This document shows, piece after piece, positions 10,811 to 19,628 of a DNA stretch of 64,000 nt. The notes under the pieces were generated by a model. That model worked only from the letters and a program-made list of their open reading frames with translations, made no database searches and was not told the origin of the DNA. How positions within the stretch are numbered: position 1 is the first letter of the stretch; the number at the start of each line of letters is the position of its first letter. Position numbers and translations under genes: made by a program. The stretch is from Paracoccaceae bacterium. Its GTDB lineage: Bacteria > Pseudomonadota > Alphaproteobacteria > Rhodobacterales > Rhodobacteraceae. Where the stretch lies: assembly GCA_007694945.1 (NCBI GenBank), contig REER01000063.1, forward strand, positions 43,977-107,976, written 5' to 3'.

Positions 10811-11803
10811 TTATTGCCCGATCTTCAGAACGATCTTTCCAATATGCGCCGAGCTTTCCATCCGCGCATGCGCCTCTGCAGCCTTTGCAAGCGGGAATTC
10901 GCTGTCCATAACCGGTGCTAGGCGTCCCGCCGCCAATAGCGGCCAGACCTTCGCTTCCAGTTCACGCGCGATGGCGGCCTTGGCCGCATTGGATTGCGGG
11001 CGCAGGGTCGAGCCCGTGATCGTCAGCCGCCGCACCATCAGCGGTGCGAAATTCACCTCGACCTTGGGACCCTGCAGGAATGCTATCTGCACCAGACGGC
11101 CATCCTCGGCCAGTGATTTGAGATTACGAGGCAGATAATCGCCCCCTACCATGTCGAGGATCAGATTTGCCCCACCCTCGCCCTGCAGCACCTTGACGAA
11201 ATCGTCCTCGCGGTAATTGATCGCCTGCTCGGCCCCCAGTTGCACACAGGCCACGCATTTCTCCGCCGAGCCGGCCGTGGCGAAGACCCGCGCGCCGAAG
11301 GCCGAGGCCAGTTGGATCGCTGTCGTCCCGATCCCTGACGAGCCGCCATGGACCAGAAACCGCTCGCCCGCCTGCAGCCCTCCGCGCATGAAGACATTCG
11401 ACCAGACCGTGAAAAATGTCTCGGGCAGGCAGGCCGCCTCGCGCAGCCCCATGCCTTCGGGCACCGGCAGCACCTGCCCCGCATCCGTGATAGCATGCTC
11501 TGCATAGGCCCCGCCGGGAAACAGCGCACAGACCTTGTCGCCGATCTTCCAGCGCGTCACCCCGGCGCCCAGCGCCACGATCGTGCCCGACCCTTCCAAC
11601 CCCGGCAGATCACTCGCCCCCGGCGGTGGGTCATACGCGCCTGCGCGTTGCAGACAATCGGGCCGGTTCACCCCCGCCCAGGCCATGCGGATCACCACCT
11701 GCCCCTGCCCCGGCACCGGCACCGCGCGCTCGGCCAGTTGCAAGACCTCCGGCCCGCCTGGCTTCGAGATTTCGATAACGCGCATCACATGTGGCAGGTC
11801 CAT
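10811..11803 (-). CDS. NAD(P)H quinone oxidoreductase, PIG3/zinc-type MDR family
   Basis: Medium-chain dehydrogenase/reductase of the quinone oxidoreductase class, 330 aa. An N-terminal GroES-like domain (about residues 1-125, with the GVNRPDCLQRAG segment) is followed by a Rossmann domain with the nucleotide loop VHGGSSGIGTTAIQLA and a C-terminal helix pair. No zinc-ligand cysteine cluster is evident, as expected for QOR-type enzymes. A likely start is the ATG at 11803 with AGGGGAA before it; an alternative Met lies six residues in. The 23-mer intergenic repeat lies directly in front of its RBS. Confidence 0.88.
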   Translation of the reverse strand: MDLPHVMRVIEISKPGGPEVLQLAERAVPVPGQGQVVIRMAWAGVNRPDCLQRAGAYDPPPGASDLPGLEGSGTIVALGAGVTRWKIGDKVCALFPGGAYAEHAITDAGQVLPVPEGMGLREAACLPETFFTVWSNVFMRGGLQAGERFLVHGGSSGIGTTAIQLASAFGARVFATAGSAEKCVACVQLGAEQAINYREDDFVKVLQGEGGANLILDMVGGDYLPRNLKSLAEDGRLVQIAFLQGPKVEVNFAPLMVRRLTITGSTLRPQSNAAKAAIARELEAKVWPLLAAGRLAPVMDSEFPLAKAAEAHARMESSAHIGKIVLKIGQ

Positions 11804-11817
11804 AGCATTCCCCTGTG

Positions 11818-11840
11818 CTTCATCTTGCCAAAAATACTCA
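11818..11840 (-). repeat. 23-mer intergenic repeat, copy 1
   Basis: On the minus strand it reads GAGTATTTTTGGCAAGATG plus flanks, 15 bases before the start of the quinone oxidoreductase gene. Identical in 23 of 23 positions to the copy at 45331-45353 and with one mismatch to 35460-35482. All three point toward the gene that follows. Confidence 0.75.
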
Positions 11841-11874
11841 AATGCGACGCCGCAACCATGCCGGTCGGTGGCGC

Positions 11875-12741
11875 TCAGGCCACCTCACGCGAGAGCGCGA
11901 AATCCCAGTAGAGCGCGCGCGCACGATCCGCCGTTGGCGTTGCGGCGAAGACCCGGTTGTCATAGCGCGTAACCGGCATCACCTTGGCGATATTGCCGGT
12001 GACGAAGATCTCCTCGGCCTCGTCGAAATCCGCGAGCGTCAACGAGGTTTCGACCACCTCAACCCCATCCGCGCGCAACAGCCCGATCACCCGCGCCCGG
12101 GTCAGCCCGGCAAGAAACATGCCGTTCGGCACCGGCGTGAACACCACCCCGTCGCGCACCATGAAGACATTGGTCGAAGCCGTCTCCGCTACATGCCCGT
12201 TCACATCCAGCGACAGCGCATTCGAGAAGCCACGCCTGCGGGCATCGGCCATGATGCGCGCATTATTGGCATAGAGCGAACCTGCCTTGGCCTCGGTCAT
12301 CGCCATGTCGGGGCGGGGGCGGCAATAGGGCGAGACGGTAAGCGAGAAATACCCCGGCTCGGGCATCGGCAGGCTCTCGATGCAGATCGCAAAGCCCGTA
12401 CTCTCGGGGACAAGGTCGATGATGCCCGGCGCCGACTCGCGCGCCCACATCATCGGGCGCAGATAAAGTGCTTCACCCTGCGGGAATTTCGCACACCCTT
12501 CTTCCAGTAACCCCTGCACCGTGTCGGCATCGACGGGTGGGAGCATTCCCATTGCCTCGGCGGAGTGGATGATGCGCGCGCTGTGCAGGTCGAGATCGGG
12601 GCGCACCCCCTCAAACTGGCGAGCACCGTCAAAGACCTGCGAGCCGAGCCATGCCGCGTGATCCGCAGCGCCGATGATCGGCGCGTTGCCCCGGTGCCAC
12701 TGCCCCTCATACCAGGTCAGGATTTCCTTACCCACGGCCAT
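11875..12741 (-). CDS. ilvE: class IV aminotransferase, branched-chain type
   Basis: PLP enzyme of the branched-chain/D-amino-acid aminotransferase fold, 288 aa. The PLP lysine is Lys152 in TEAKAGSLYANNARIM, and the cofactor-phosphate loop and substrate-binding segments ETASTNVFMV and VTGNIAKVMPV are present. The start chosen is the ATG at 12741 preceded by GGGGGGATC; a longer frame begins at a GTG 33 bases upstream with no clear RBS. The most likely reaction is transamination of Leu/Ile/Val with 2-oxoglutarate, but class IV members with other substrates share these motifs, so the symbol is provisional. Confidence 0.82.
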   Translation of the reverse strand: MAVGKEILTWYEGQWHRGNAPIIGAADHAAWLGSQVFDGARQFEGVRPDLDLHSARIIHSAEAMGMLPPVDADTVQGLLEEGCAKFPQGEALYLRPMMWARESAPGIIDLVPESTGFAICIESLPMPEPGYFSLTVSPYCRPRPDMAMTEAKAGSLYANNARIMADARRRGFSNALSLDVNGHVAETASTNVFMVRDGVVFTPVPNGMFLAGLTRARVIGLLRADGVEVVETSLTLADFDEAEEIFVTGNIAKVMPVTRYDNRVFAATPTADRARALYWDFALSREVA

Positions 12742-12797
12742 CTGATCCCCCCAATGCGTCTGTCTCGGGGGCACCTAGCGCCGTTGTCGCACTCGCG

Positions 12798-13487
12798 TCA
12801 AGCCTTGGGCGCGGGCGGCACATAGCCGGGGAGGTCATCGCGCGCGGCCCGCGCAGGGGCCTTGATGCAAGACAGAACCGCATTCGGCCCCGCCATCAAC
12901 ACGCGCCCCAGCGGATTCTTCTGCACCGCTCCCTTCACCCGCTCGAACTGCATCACCCCGTCGATGCGGCGATCCAGAAAGCTCCATGTCGCGGCAGAAC
13001 CGGGGCTGTCATCGCCCAGCCAGTAGAGCACCGTAGACGAATAGACGCCGGCAAGTGTCGCGCGCTTGGTGTACCAGTTGTAGTCGGTCGATGTGTCGCC
13101 CAACGTTGTCCAGATCAGATCCACCGTGCCCCAGATCGCCTTGGCCCCATCGGCGGCATAGGGCGGCAGCGTAAAGAGCGTGGTGCCGCGACGCACCAGT
13201 TCGCGATCCGCAGCGGCTTCGATCCGGTAGCGCACCGCGGTCGCAATACGGTCACGAAAACGCAGATGGCTTAGATCTTCAGCTTCGATCCGCGCGGCCA
13301 TCTGCGCATCGCCACGCTTGTGAAAGGCCAGCGCCAGATCAACTCCGCCGCGCGGGTAGAGCGCGCGGGCCGTGGCAAGGTCGATGCCAGTATCCGAGGC
13401 CGCCGCGCGAAGCGCGTCTTCGCTCCAACCATCAAAGGGCACATGGATCAATGCGGCATCCAGAAGGGTATTTGCCTGATCGGTCAT
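12798..13487 (-). CDS. COQ9 family protein (ubiquinone biosynthesis)
   Basis: 229-aa alphaproteobacterial COQ9-like protein. The N-terminal third resembles a TetR-type helical bundle (ALIHVPFDGWSEDALRAAASD). The C-terminal COQ9 domain shows the typical GTVDLIWTTLGDTSTDYNWYTKR stretch and YSSTVLYWLGDDS. In eukaryotes COQ9 binds lipid and delivers precursor to the COQ7 hydroxylase; a comparable role in ubiquinone synthesis is inferred here. It is probably transcribed alone or with the aminotransferase gene 56 bases downstream. Confidence 0.88.
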   Translation of the reverse strand: MTDQANTLLDAALIHVPFDGWSEDALRAAASDTGIDLATARALYPRGGVDLALAFHKRGDAQMAARIEAEDLSHLRFRDRIATAVRYRIEAAADRELVRRGTTLFTLPPYAADGAKAIWGTVDLIWTTLGDTSTDYNWYTKRATLAGVYSSTVLYWLGDDSPGSAATWSFLDRRIDGVMQFERVKGAVQKNPLGRVLMAGPNAVLSCIKAPARAARDDLPGYVPPAPKA

Positions 13488-13563
13488 CGCTATCCCCTTT
13501 CACTAGGTCACTTAAATAATATCTAGCACTATCGCCACGAAATCCAGCGCGCCGCGCGCGCTG

Positions 13564-14736
13564 TCACTGCAGGTCGCCAAAGGCCCTCTGCATCCGCTGG
13601 GCGGCCGATTCAACCAAGCTGCGCGGTGTGGCCAGATTGAACCTTAGGAAACTCTCACCCCCGGTGCCGAAAGTCGGGCCGTGATTGACCGCGATCCGCG
13701 CCTCCTGTTCGACGCGAGCAGTAAACTCGGCCTGCGTCATGCCCGTGCCCGCGAAATCCACCCAAGCCAGATAGGTCGACTCCAGCGGCATTGAGCGCAA
13801 GCCGGGAATGGCATTGATGGCTTGGTCGAACACCTGCCGGTTGGCATCAAGATAACCGCAAAGCGCATCGACCCACTCCGCGCCCTCGGGCGAATAGGCA
13901 GCGGTCACAGCATGCAGCCCAAAGGAATTGGGGGAAATGCCGAGGCCTACCAGCGTTCGGGCGAATGCAGCGCGCAGCTTGGCGTTCGGCAGGATCACAT
14001 TACCGCAATGCGTGCCCGCGATGTTGAAGGTCTTGGAGGCCGAAGTCAGCATCACCAGCCGCGACAGGCAGTCAGGCGCGGCCAGCGGCATCGGGACATG
14101 CCGGTGTCCGGGCATTATCAGATCATGGTGGATCTCGTCCGAGACCAGCAGCAGATCATGGCGGGCGCAGAAATCGGCCAGCGCTTGCAATTCGGCCTGC
14201 GTCCAGACCCGCCCACCGGGGTTATGCGGCGAGCACAGGATCACCATGCGCGTACGCGCGGTCACAGCCTCATCCGCCGCGTCGAATTCCATCTCATAGC
14301 GCCCGTCCCGCTCAACCAGCGGGCATTCGACCACGACCCGCCCTGCCCCCTCGATGGTGCGGGCAAAGGCGTGATAGACTGGCGTGAAAAGCATCACACC
14401 ATCGCCAGGCATGGTCCATGTCTGCAGACAGAGTCCCACGGCATTGACCAGCCCATGCGTGGTGAAGATATGCGCCGGATTCACCTGCCAGCCATGGCGA
14501 TTCTCCATCCACCAGCAGATCGCGGCGCGATAGGCCGCATCATCCCCGAAATAGCCATAGATGCCATGGTCCACGGCGTTGCGCAGTGCGGCCTGCACGC
14601 AGTCGGGGGCCAGGAAGTCCATATCGGCCACCCACATCGGGATACCCGTCTCGGGCGAGACGCCGTAGCGCTCTTGCATCATGTCCCATTTCATCGAATG
14701 GGTGCCGCGTCTCTCGGTGATCTGGTCGAAATTCAT
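13564..14736 (-). CDS. MalY/PatB family C-S lyase (cystathionine beta-lyase type)
   Basis: Fold-type I PLP enzyme of 390 aa. The PLP lysine lies in LTSASKTFNIAGTHCGN, with the cofactor-binding Asp in LLVSDEIHHDLI, the Asn in CSPHNPGGRVW, and the phosphate-cup sequence TTHGLVNAVGLC. The N-terminal MKWDMMQERYG and MWVADMDF segments are characteristic of MalY/PatB, which cleave cystathionine or cysteine conjugates by beta-elimination. Likely role: methionine or thiol metabolism. It diverges from the def-def-fmt operon across about 100 bases. Confidence 0.9.
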   Translation of the reverse strand: MNFDQITERRGTHSMKWDMMQERYGVSPETGIPMWVADMDFLAPDCVQAALRNAVDHGIYGYFGDDAAYRAAICWWMENRHGWQVNPAHIFTTHGLVNAVGLCLQTWTMPGDGVMLFTPVYHAFARTIEGAGRVVVECPLVERDGRYEMEFDAADEAVTARTRMVILCSPHNPGGRVWTQAELQALADFCARHDLLLVSDEIHHDLIMPGHRHVPMPLAAPDCLSRLVMLTSASKTFNIAGTHCGNVILPNAKLRAAFARTLVGLGISPNSFGLHAVTAAYSPEGAEWVDALCGYLDANRQVFDQAINAIPGLRSMPLESTYLAWVDFAGTGMTQAEFTARVEQEARIAVNHGPTFGTGGESFLRFNLATPRSLVESAAQRMQRAFGDLQ

Positions 14737-14837
14737 GCCTGCCCTCCGCTATCGCGCTGTAAGCTGGCCTGACGGGCGCGCCGCTGCAAGGGGAAAAGCC
14801 ATTGAACGGCGCCGAGGCTTGGCTTAGATCGCATGCC

Positions 14838-15359
14838 ATGAGCATTCGCCCGATCCTGATCCACCCTGACCCGCGGCTGAAAAAGCGCTGCGCCCCGGTC
14901 GAGAGCATCTCGCCCGAGATCGGTCAATTGGCCGAGGATATGCTTGAAACCATGTATGGCGCGCCCGGGGTGGGGCTGGCCGCGCCGCAAGTGGGCGTGC
15001 TCCAGCGGCTGTTCGTGATGGATTGCGTCAAGGAAGAAGACGCTGCGCCGCGTCCGCTGGTGCTGATCAACCCCGAGATTGTCAGCACCTCGGAAGAAGT
15101 GAATACCTATGAGGAAGGCTGCCTCTCGATCCCCGAGCAATATGCCGAGGTCACACGGCCTGCGCGCGTCGTCATGCGCTGGACCGGGCTCGACGGCAAG
15201 CTGCAGGAAGAAGAGTTCGACGGGCTCTGGGCGACCTGCGCGCAGCATGAGCTGGACCATCTGAATGGCAAGCTCTTCATCGACTATCTGGGCGCGCTCA
15301 AGCGCGGCATGATCACGCGCAGGATGGCCAAGCTCAAGCGCGAACAGGGGCGCGGGTGA
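14838..15359 (+). CDS. def: peptide deformylase (active form)
   Basis: Metalloenzyme that removes the formyl group from nascent N-formyl-methionine. The 173-aa protein (start at MSIRPILIHP, ATG 14838) has all three motifs: [10 protein letters not shown] (residues 44-53), EGCLSIP with metal ligand Cys95, and QHELDH with His137, Glu138 and His141. Frame-extending upstream codons are ignored because homologues begin with this short RPI segment. The stop overlaps the next deformylase-like gene (GTGA), followed by fmt, so formylation and deformylation functions share an operon. Confidence 0.95.
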   Translation: MSIRPILIHPDPRLKKRCAPVESISPEIGQLAEDMLETMYGAPGVGLAAPQVGVLQRLFVMDCVKEEDAAPRPLVLINPEIVSTSEEVNTYEEGCLSIPEQYAEVTRPARVVMRWTGLDGKLQEEEFDGLWATCAQHELDHLNGKLFIDYLGALKRGMITRRMAKLKREQGRG

Positions 15360-15853
15360 GCGTTCGGCGCTGCCTGCGCTGGCCCGATCCGCGCCTGCGC
15401 GCGGCCGCGGCTTCTGTGGAGGCGATCACGGATGAGATCCGCGCGATCTGGACGGACATGATCGACACGATGGAGGCAATGCCGGGCGTGGGCCTTGCTG
15501 CGCCCCAGATCGGGGTGATGTTGCGGCTGGCAGTGGTCGACGCCTCATCCGAGCGCGGGCAGGCCGTGCGCATGGCCAACCCGGAAATCCTGCATGCCAG
15601 CGGCCAGATGCGCGCACATGAGGAAGCGAGCCCCAATCTGCTGGGTGTCTCGGTCCGGATTGAGCGGCCAAGGGCGGTGACGTTGCGGTTCCTGAATGAC
15701 GCGGGCGCAGTCGAGGAGCGGGATTTCGTGGCGCTTTGGGCGACAAGTGTGCAGCATCAGATCGATCATCTGGACGGGCGGATGTATTTCGACCATCTGA
15801 GCAAAACCCGACGCGACATGCTGTTGCGCCGCGCGCGGAAGGTGGCCCAATGA
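15356..15853 (+). CDS. degenerate peptide deformylase paralogue
   Basis: 165-aa deformylase homologue starting at a GTG that overlaps the def stop by four bases. Motif 1 is intact ([10 protein letters not shown]), but motif 2 is EEASPNLLG, with Ser92 where the metal-binding Cys should be, and motif 3 is QHQIDH, with Gln135 replacing the catalytic Glu; both His ligands (134, 138) remain. Loss of one metal ligand and the general base argues against normal deformylase activity. The gene is full length with clean reading frame and coupled starts on both sides, so it is unlikely to be a decaying pseudogene. The function may be regulatory, or chemistry on another formyl/acyl group. Confidence 0.88.
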   Translation: MSVRRCLRWPDPRLRAAAASVEAITDEIRAIWTDMIDTMEAMPGVGLAAPQIGVMLRLAVVDASSERGQAVRMANPEILHASGQMRAHEEASPNLLGVSVRIERPRAVTLRFLNDAGAVEERDFVALWATSVQHQIDHLDGRMYFDHLSKTRRDMLLRRARKVAQ

Positions 15854-16773
15854 GTGAAGCTGACGAGAGGATGCGCGTGATCTTCATGGGAACGCCAGAT
15901 TTCTCGGTGCCAGCGCTGGAGGCGATACATGCCGCGCATGAGATCGTCTGCGTTTACACCCAGCCGCCGCGCCCTGCCGGGCGCGGCAAGCAAGCCCGCC
16001 TGACGCCGGTCCATACCCGCGCCGAGGCGCTGGGTCTGCCCGTGCGGCACCCGGTCTCGCTGAAGGGGGCAGAGGCGCAAGCGGAATTCGCCGCTTTGGA
16101 GGCCGATGTGGCGGTGGTCGTGGCCTATGGACTGATCCTGCCGCAAGCCGTGCTCGATGCGCCGCGCCATGGCTGCCTGAACATCCATGCCTCACTCTTG
16201 CCCCGCTGGCGCGGGGCCGCGCCAATTCAGCGCGCGCTCATGGCGGGTGATGCCGAGACCGGGGTCTGCATCATGCAGATGGAGGCCGGGCTCGACACCG
16301 GGCCGGTGCTGATGCGTGCGGCGACCTCCATTACGGACGAGGATACCAGCGCGCGTCTGCATGATCGGCTGTCGCAGACAGGAGCGAAGCTGATTGTCGA
16401 GACGCTGGCGCAGTTGCCGGACCTTGTACCCAAGCCACAGCCCGAGGAAGGCGTCACCTATGCCACCAAGATCGACAAGGCAGAGGCACGAGTGGACTGG
16501 TCGCGCCCGGCTGAGGAAGTCGCGCGCCACATAAGGGGGCTTTCGCCCTTCCCCGGTGCGTGGTGCGAGGCGCCGTTCGGACGACTCAAATTGCTTGATG
16601 CACGCGCGGTTGCGGGCGAGGGCGCGCCGGGTGAAGTGATCGCGGAGTTGTCAGTTGCCTGCGGCAGTGGCGCGGTGGACCTGCGCGAGGTCCAGCGCGA
16701 GGGCAAGCGGACGATGACGGCGGAAGCCTTGCTGCGCGGGACTGGACCGCTGGTCGGCTCGCGCCTCACTTAG
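15850..16773 (+). CDS. fmt: methionyl-tRNA formyltransferase
   Basis: Formylates initiator Met-tRNA using 10-formyl-tetrahydrofolate. The 307-aa product has the N-terminal hydrolase motif [17 protein letters not shown], the catalytic Asn-His-Asp set in [18 protein letters not shown] and [11 protein letters not shown], and a C-terminal beta-barrel tRNA-binding domain. I take the ATG at 15850, which overlaps the preceding stop (ATGA); a second Met at 15871 (MRVIFMG) is the alternative. Third gene of the def-def-fmt operon. Confidence 0.95.
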   Translation: MSEADERMRVIFMGTPDFSVPALEAIHAAHEIVCVYTQPPRPAGRGKQARLTPVHTRAEALGLPVRHPVSLKGAEAQAEFAALEADVAVVVAYGLILPQAVLDAPRHGCLNIHASLLPRWRGAAPIQRALMAGDAETGVCIMQMEAGLDTGPVLMRAATSITDEDTSARLHDRLSQTGAKLIVETLAQLPDLVPKPQPEEGVTYATKIDKAEARVDWSRPAEEVARHIRGLSPFPGAWCEAPFGRLKLLDARAVAGEGAPGEVIAELSVACGSGAVDLREVQREGKRTMTAEALLRGTGPLVGSRLT

Positions 16774-16807
16774 GTGCCGGGCGTTATTCCTGATCGGAGC
16801 CCAAACC

Positions 16808-16927
16808 ATGATGATCGATAAAACCGTTCTTGCATTCGCTGGCGTCATGATGCTGAACAACGTGTTTCTGGCCGCCTTTTTCGTGGCCTCCTTTTCAAGC
16901 GCTCAAGGGCTCAAACGGACTTCTTGA
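16808..16927 (+). CDS. 39-aa hydrophobic microprotein, possibly truncated DUF2892-like
   Basis: Short frame [10 protein letters not shown]...LKRTS downstream of fmt with a good Shine-Dalgarno (GGAG, eight bases before the ATG). It encodes one hydrophobic segment of about 25 residues. The start ([14 protein letters not shown]) resembles the N-terminus of YgaP-type DUF2892 membrane proteins as I remember them, but it stops after one membrane span where the family has two. Its last 17 bases overlap the 3' end of metK on the other strand, which could be how it lost its C-terminal half. Confidence 0.5.
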   Translation: MMIDKTVLAFAGVMMLNNVFLAAFFVASFSSAQGLKRTS

Positions 16928-18077
16928 GAGCCTCGACCAGATCAGTCCGCTCCCATGAGAAGCCGCCATCCGCTTCAGGCGCGCGGCCAAAATGGCCGTA
17001 GGCCGACGTGCGCGCATAGATCGGGCGGTTGAGGCCCAGATGCTCGCGGATACCGCGCGGGGTGAGATCCATGACCTCGCCTACCGCCTGCTCGATCGCC
17101 TCATCCGCGACGACACCCGTGCCATGGGTGTCGACATAAATCGAGAGCGGCTTGGCCACGCCGATGGCATAGGAGATCTGCAGCGTGCAGCGCTTTGCGA
17201 GGCCCGACGCGACCACATTCTTCGCCAGATAACGCGCGGCATAAGCGGCCGAGCGGTCGACTTTGGTCGGGTCCTTGCCCGAGAATGCGCCGCCCCCATG
17301 GGGCGCGGCGCCGCCATAGGTATCGACAATGATCTTGCGCCCGGTCAGACCGGCATCGCCATCCGGGCCACCAATCACGAATGTGCCAGTCGGGTTCACC
17401 CACCATTCCGTGCGCTCGGTCAACCACCCAGCGGGCAGCACCTCGCGGATATAGGGCTCGACAATCGCGCGGATATCGTCCGAGCTCTGGTCTTCGCTCG
17501 CGTGCTGGGTCGAGAGCACAAGCTGCGTCACCTCGACCGGCTTGCCATCCTCGTAGCGCAGCGAAAGCTGCGACTTGGCGTCAGGACGCAGGGTCGGCTC
17601 TGCCCCCGATTTGCGCACCTCGGCCAGACGCCGCAGGATCGCATGGGCATATTGAATAGGCGCTGGCATCAGGTCGGGTGTATCATCGACCGCATAGCCG
17701 AACATGATCCCCTGATCACCGGCACCGTCCTGCGAAACGCCTTGCCAGATATGCGCGGATTGCTCGTGCAGGAAATTCAGCACATGGCAGGTGTTCCAGT
17801 GGAACTTTTCCTGCTCGTAGCCGATATCGCGAATACAATCGCGCGCGATCTGCGGAATGCGGCCCATGTAATCCTTGAGCCGCTCGGGGTCCGAGAGACC
17901 GATCTCTCCGCCGATCACTACCATGGACGAGGTCGCAAATGTCTCACAGGCCACGCGCGCCGTGGGTTCCTCGGCGAGAAGCGCATCAAGGACCGCATCG
18001 GAAATCCGATCACAAACCTTGTCGGGGTGCCCCTCGGACACCGATTCCGAGGTGAAGATATAGTTCTGACGTGCCAT
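16911..18077 (-). CDS. metK: S-adenosylmethionine synthetase
   Basis: Makes S-adenosylmethionine from methionine and ATP. The 388-aa protein (ATG 18077, [12 protein letters not shown]) shows the signature elements: [17 protein letters not shown] with a metal/ATP-binding Asp, QGIMFGYA, and the P-loop-like [19 protein letters not shown]. The chosen start is preceded by a purine-rich GAGGGATGG and gives the standard N-terminus; the longer frame adds 17 unlikely residues. I looked upstream for a SAM/SAH riboswitch, known before metK in some Rhodobacterales, and saw no convincing match. Confidence 0.96.
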   Translation of the reverse strand: MARQNYIFTSESVSEGHPDKVCDRISDAVLDALLAEEPTARVACETFATSSMVVIGGEIGLSDPERLKDYMGRIPQIARDCIRDIGYEQEKFHWNTCHVLNFLHEQSAHIWQGVSQDGAGDQGIMFGYAVDDTPDLMPAPIQYAHAILRRLAEVRKSGAEPTLRPDAKSQLSLRYEDGKPVEVTQLVLSTQHASEDQSSDDIRAIVEPYIREVLPAGWLTERTEWWVNPTGTFVIGGPDGDAGLTGRKIIVDTYGGAAPHGGGAFSGKDPTKVDRSAAYAARYLAKNVVASGLAKRCTLQISYAIGVAKPLSIYVDTHGTGVVADEAIEQAVGEVMDLTPRGIREHLGLNRPIYARTSAYGHFGRAPEADGGFSWERTDLVEALKKSV

Positions 18078-18208
18078 GCCTGCCCATCCCTCAAACCGCA
18101 GTCGGACCGAGCGGAAGCGCCCGCACAAACCTGCATCTGTTCCTTTGCATCGCCCTCTAGCAAGAAGGATGGGTCAGGGCAACTCTCTGACCTCTGCGAC
18201 GCTCTGGC

Positions 18209-18937
18209 TCAGGAATCTCCTGCGGACAGGCTTTCAAGAAAGGCGAGTGTCTCGGGACCGATCCCTTCGACAATCATGGCAACCCCATCAGCATTGGGGT
18301 GAATGTTATCGTCCTGCATCAGATCGGCGAAACTTGCTCCGGCATCGGCCTTGTCGCTCATGGGCTGCATGAAGTTGGGGTAGAGCGGCACGTCATATTT
18401 CCCGGCCAGATCGATGAACATCCGCTCGAAGGCAAGCTGAAATTCGGGTCCGTAATTCCCCGGCGCCGGCAGACCCGCGAGCATGGCCGGGATGCCCTCG
18501 AGCTCCAGCCGCGCAAGAATGCCATCAAGATTCTCGCGGCTGGCAGCCGGGTTGATGCCGCGCAACAGGTCATTGCCACCCAGGATGACCAGCATGGCAT
18601 CGACCGGCTCAGCCAGCGTCCAGTCCATCCGCGAGAGGCCGCCCGCTGTGGTATCCCCCGACACCCCGGCATTGATCACCACCACATCCTTGCCCTGCGC
18701 CTGCAGCCATGCCTCCAGCTGCGGCACGAAGCCCTCGTCCGAAGGCAGGCCAAAGCCTTGCGTCAGCGAGTCGCCCAGTGCGACAAGCCGCAAAGGCTCT
18801 GCCGCAGCCGTCCCGACGGAAAGCCCGAGCGCAAGCGTAAGTGACAAAAGCGCTGCATTGCAGCGGTTGCCGAACGACCCCGATGCCCCATATGCAGTGA
18901 AGCGCGCGGCACAAAGGATGAAATGAATGAAGGACAT
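18209..18937 (-). CDS. tesA: SGNH-family arylesterase / lysophospholipase (TesA type)
   Basis: Periplasmic serine hydrolase, 242 aa. The four SGNH blocks are present: ALGDSLTQG (nucleophile Ser57), GVSGDTTAGG, LGGNDLLRG and DDNIHPNADG with the catalytic Asp-X-X-His. A secretion signal (NAALLSLTLALGLSVGTAAA, cleaved around residue 46) follows an unusually long N-terminal extension, so the true start may be later than the ATG at 18937. That ATG overlaps head-to-head with the start of the ABC ATPase gene. Neighbourhood tesA / ybbA / ybbP matches the divergent arrangement known in E. coli. Confidence 0.88.
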   Translation of the reverse strand: MSFIHFILCAARFTAYGASGSFGNRCNAALLSLTLALGLSVGTAAAEPLRLVALGDSLTQGFGLPSDEGFVPQLEAWLQAQGKDVVVINAGVSGDTTAGGLSRMDWTLAEPVDAMLVILGGNDLLRGINPAASRENLDGILARLELEGIPAMLAGLPAPGNYGPEFQLAFERMFIDLAGKYDVPLYPNFMQPMSDKADAGASFADLMQDDNIHPNADGVAMIVEGIGPETLAFLESLSAGDS

Positions 18938-19628
18938 GGTTCTCTCGCTCAAGGATGTGGAATTGACGCTCCAAGGTAATGCGGGGCCGGTCAACATCCT
19001 GCGCGGGATCACACTGGATGTGGCGCGCGGCGAGACGCTGGGTCTGGTCGGACCTTCGGGGTCGGGCAAATCTTCGCTCCTCATGCTCATGGGCGGGCTC
19101 GAGCGCGCTACGGGCGGGCAGGTCATGGCGTTGGGACATGATCTGACCGTTTTGGGCGAAAACGCGCTGGCCCGGTTTCGCAGAGAGCATATGGGGGTGG
19201 TGTTCCAGTCTTTCCACCTGATCCCGACCATGACAGCGGTTGAAAATGTCGCGACCCCGCTGGAATTGGCTGGCCGCAAGGATGCCTTCGAGCGCGCCGA
19301 AGAAGAGTTGGAGGCTGTCGGCCTTGGCCACCGGCTGGACCATTACCCGGCGCAGATGTCCGGCGGCGAGCAACAACGCGTCGCATTGGCGCGCGCTGCG
19401 GCGCCGCGCCCCTCGATCCTGCTGGCGGATGAGCCGACCGGCAATCTCGACGGGCCGAATGGTCAGACGATCATGGACCTGCTCTTCGGGCTGCGCGACC
19501 GGCACGGCGCGACGCTGATCCTTGTCACCCACGCGCCCGGCCTGGCGGCGCGCTGTGACCGGGTGATCCGGTTGGCGGATGGGGCCATTGCGGGCGAAGA
19601 CGCGAAACGCGCCGAGGCGGCTGAATGA
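18927..19628 (+). CDS. ABC exporter ATPase (YbbA/LolD type)
   Basis: 233-aa ATP-binding protein of the MacB/LolD/YbbA group. Walker A GPSGSGKSS, Q-loop VFQSFHLIPTMTAVEN, signature MSGGEQQRVALARA, Walker B ILLADEPTGNLD and H-loop VTHAPGLA are all intact. AAAGGATG precedes the start region. The stop overlaps the start of the large FtsX-like permease (ATGA), so they form one complex. The role is not established; YbbA-YbbP systems are linked to envelope lipid or toxin export. Confidence 0.92.
   Translation: MKDMVLSLKDVELTLQGNAGPVNILRGITLDVARGETLGLVGPSGSGKSSLLMLMGGLERATGGQVMALGHDLTVLGENALARFRREHMGVVFQSFHLIPTMTAVENVATPLELAGRKDAFERAEEELEAVGLGHRLDHYPAQMSGGEQQRVALARAAAPRPSILLADEPTGNLDGPNGQTIMDLLFGLRDRHGATLILVTHAPGLAARCDRVIRLADGAIAGEDAKRAEAAE

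Noticed and set aside
18078..18208. SAM- or SAH-sensing riboswitch before metK
   Set aside because: I looked for the conserved core known from Rhodobacterales metK leaders and found no matching sequence or pseudoknot in the 131-base leader.
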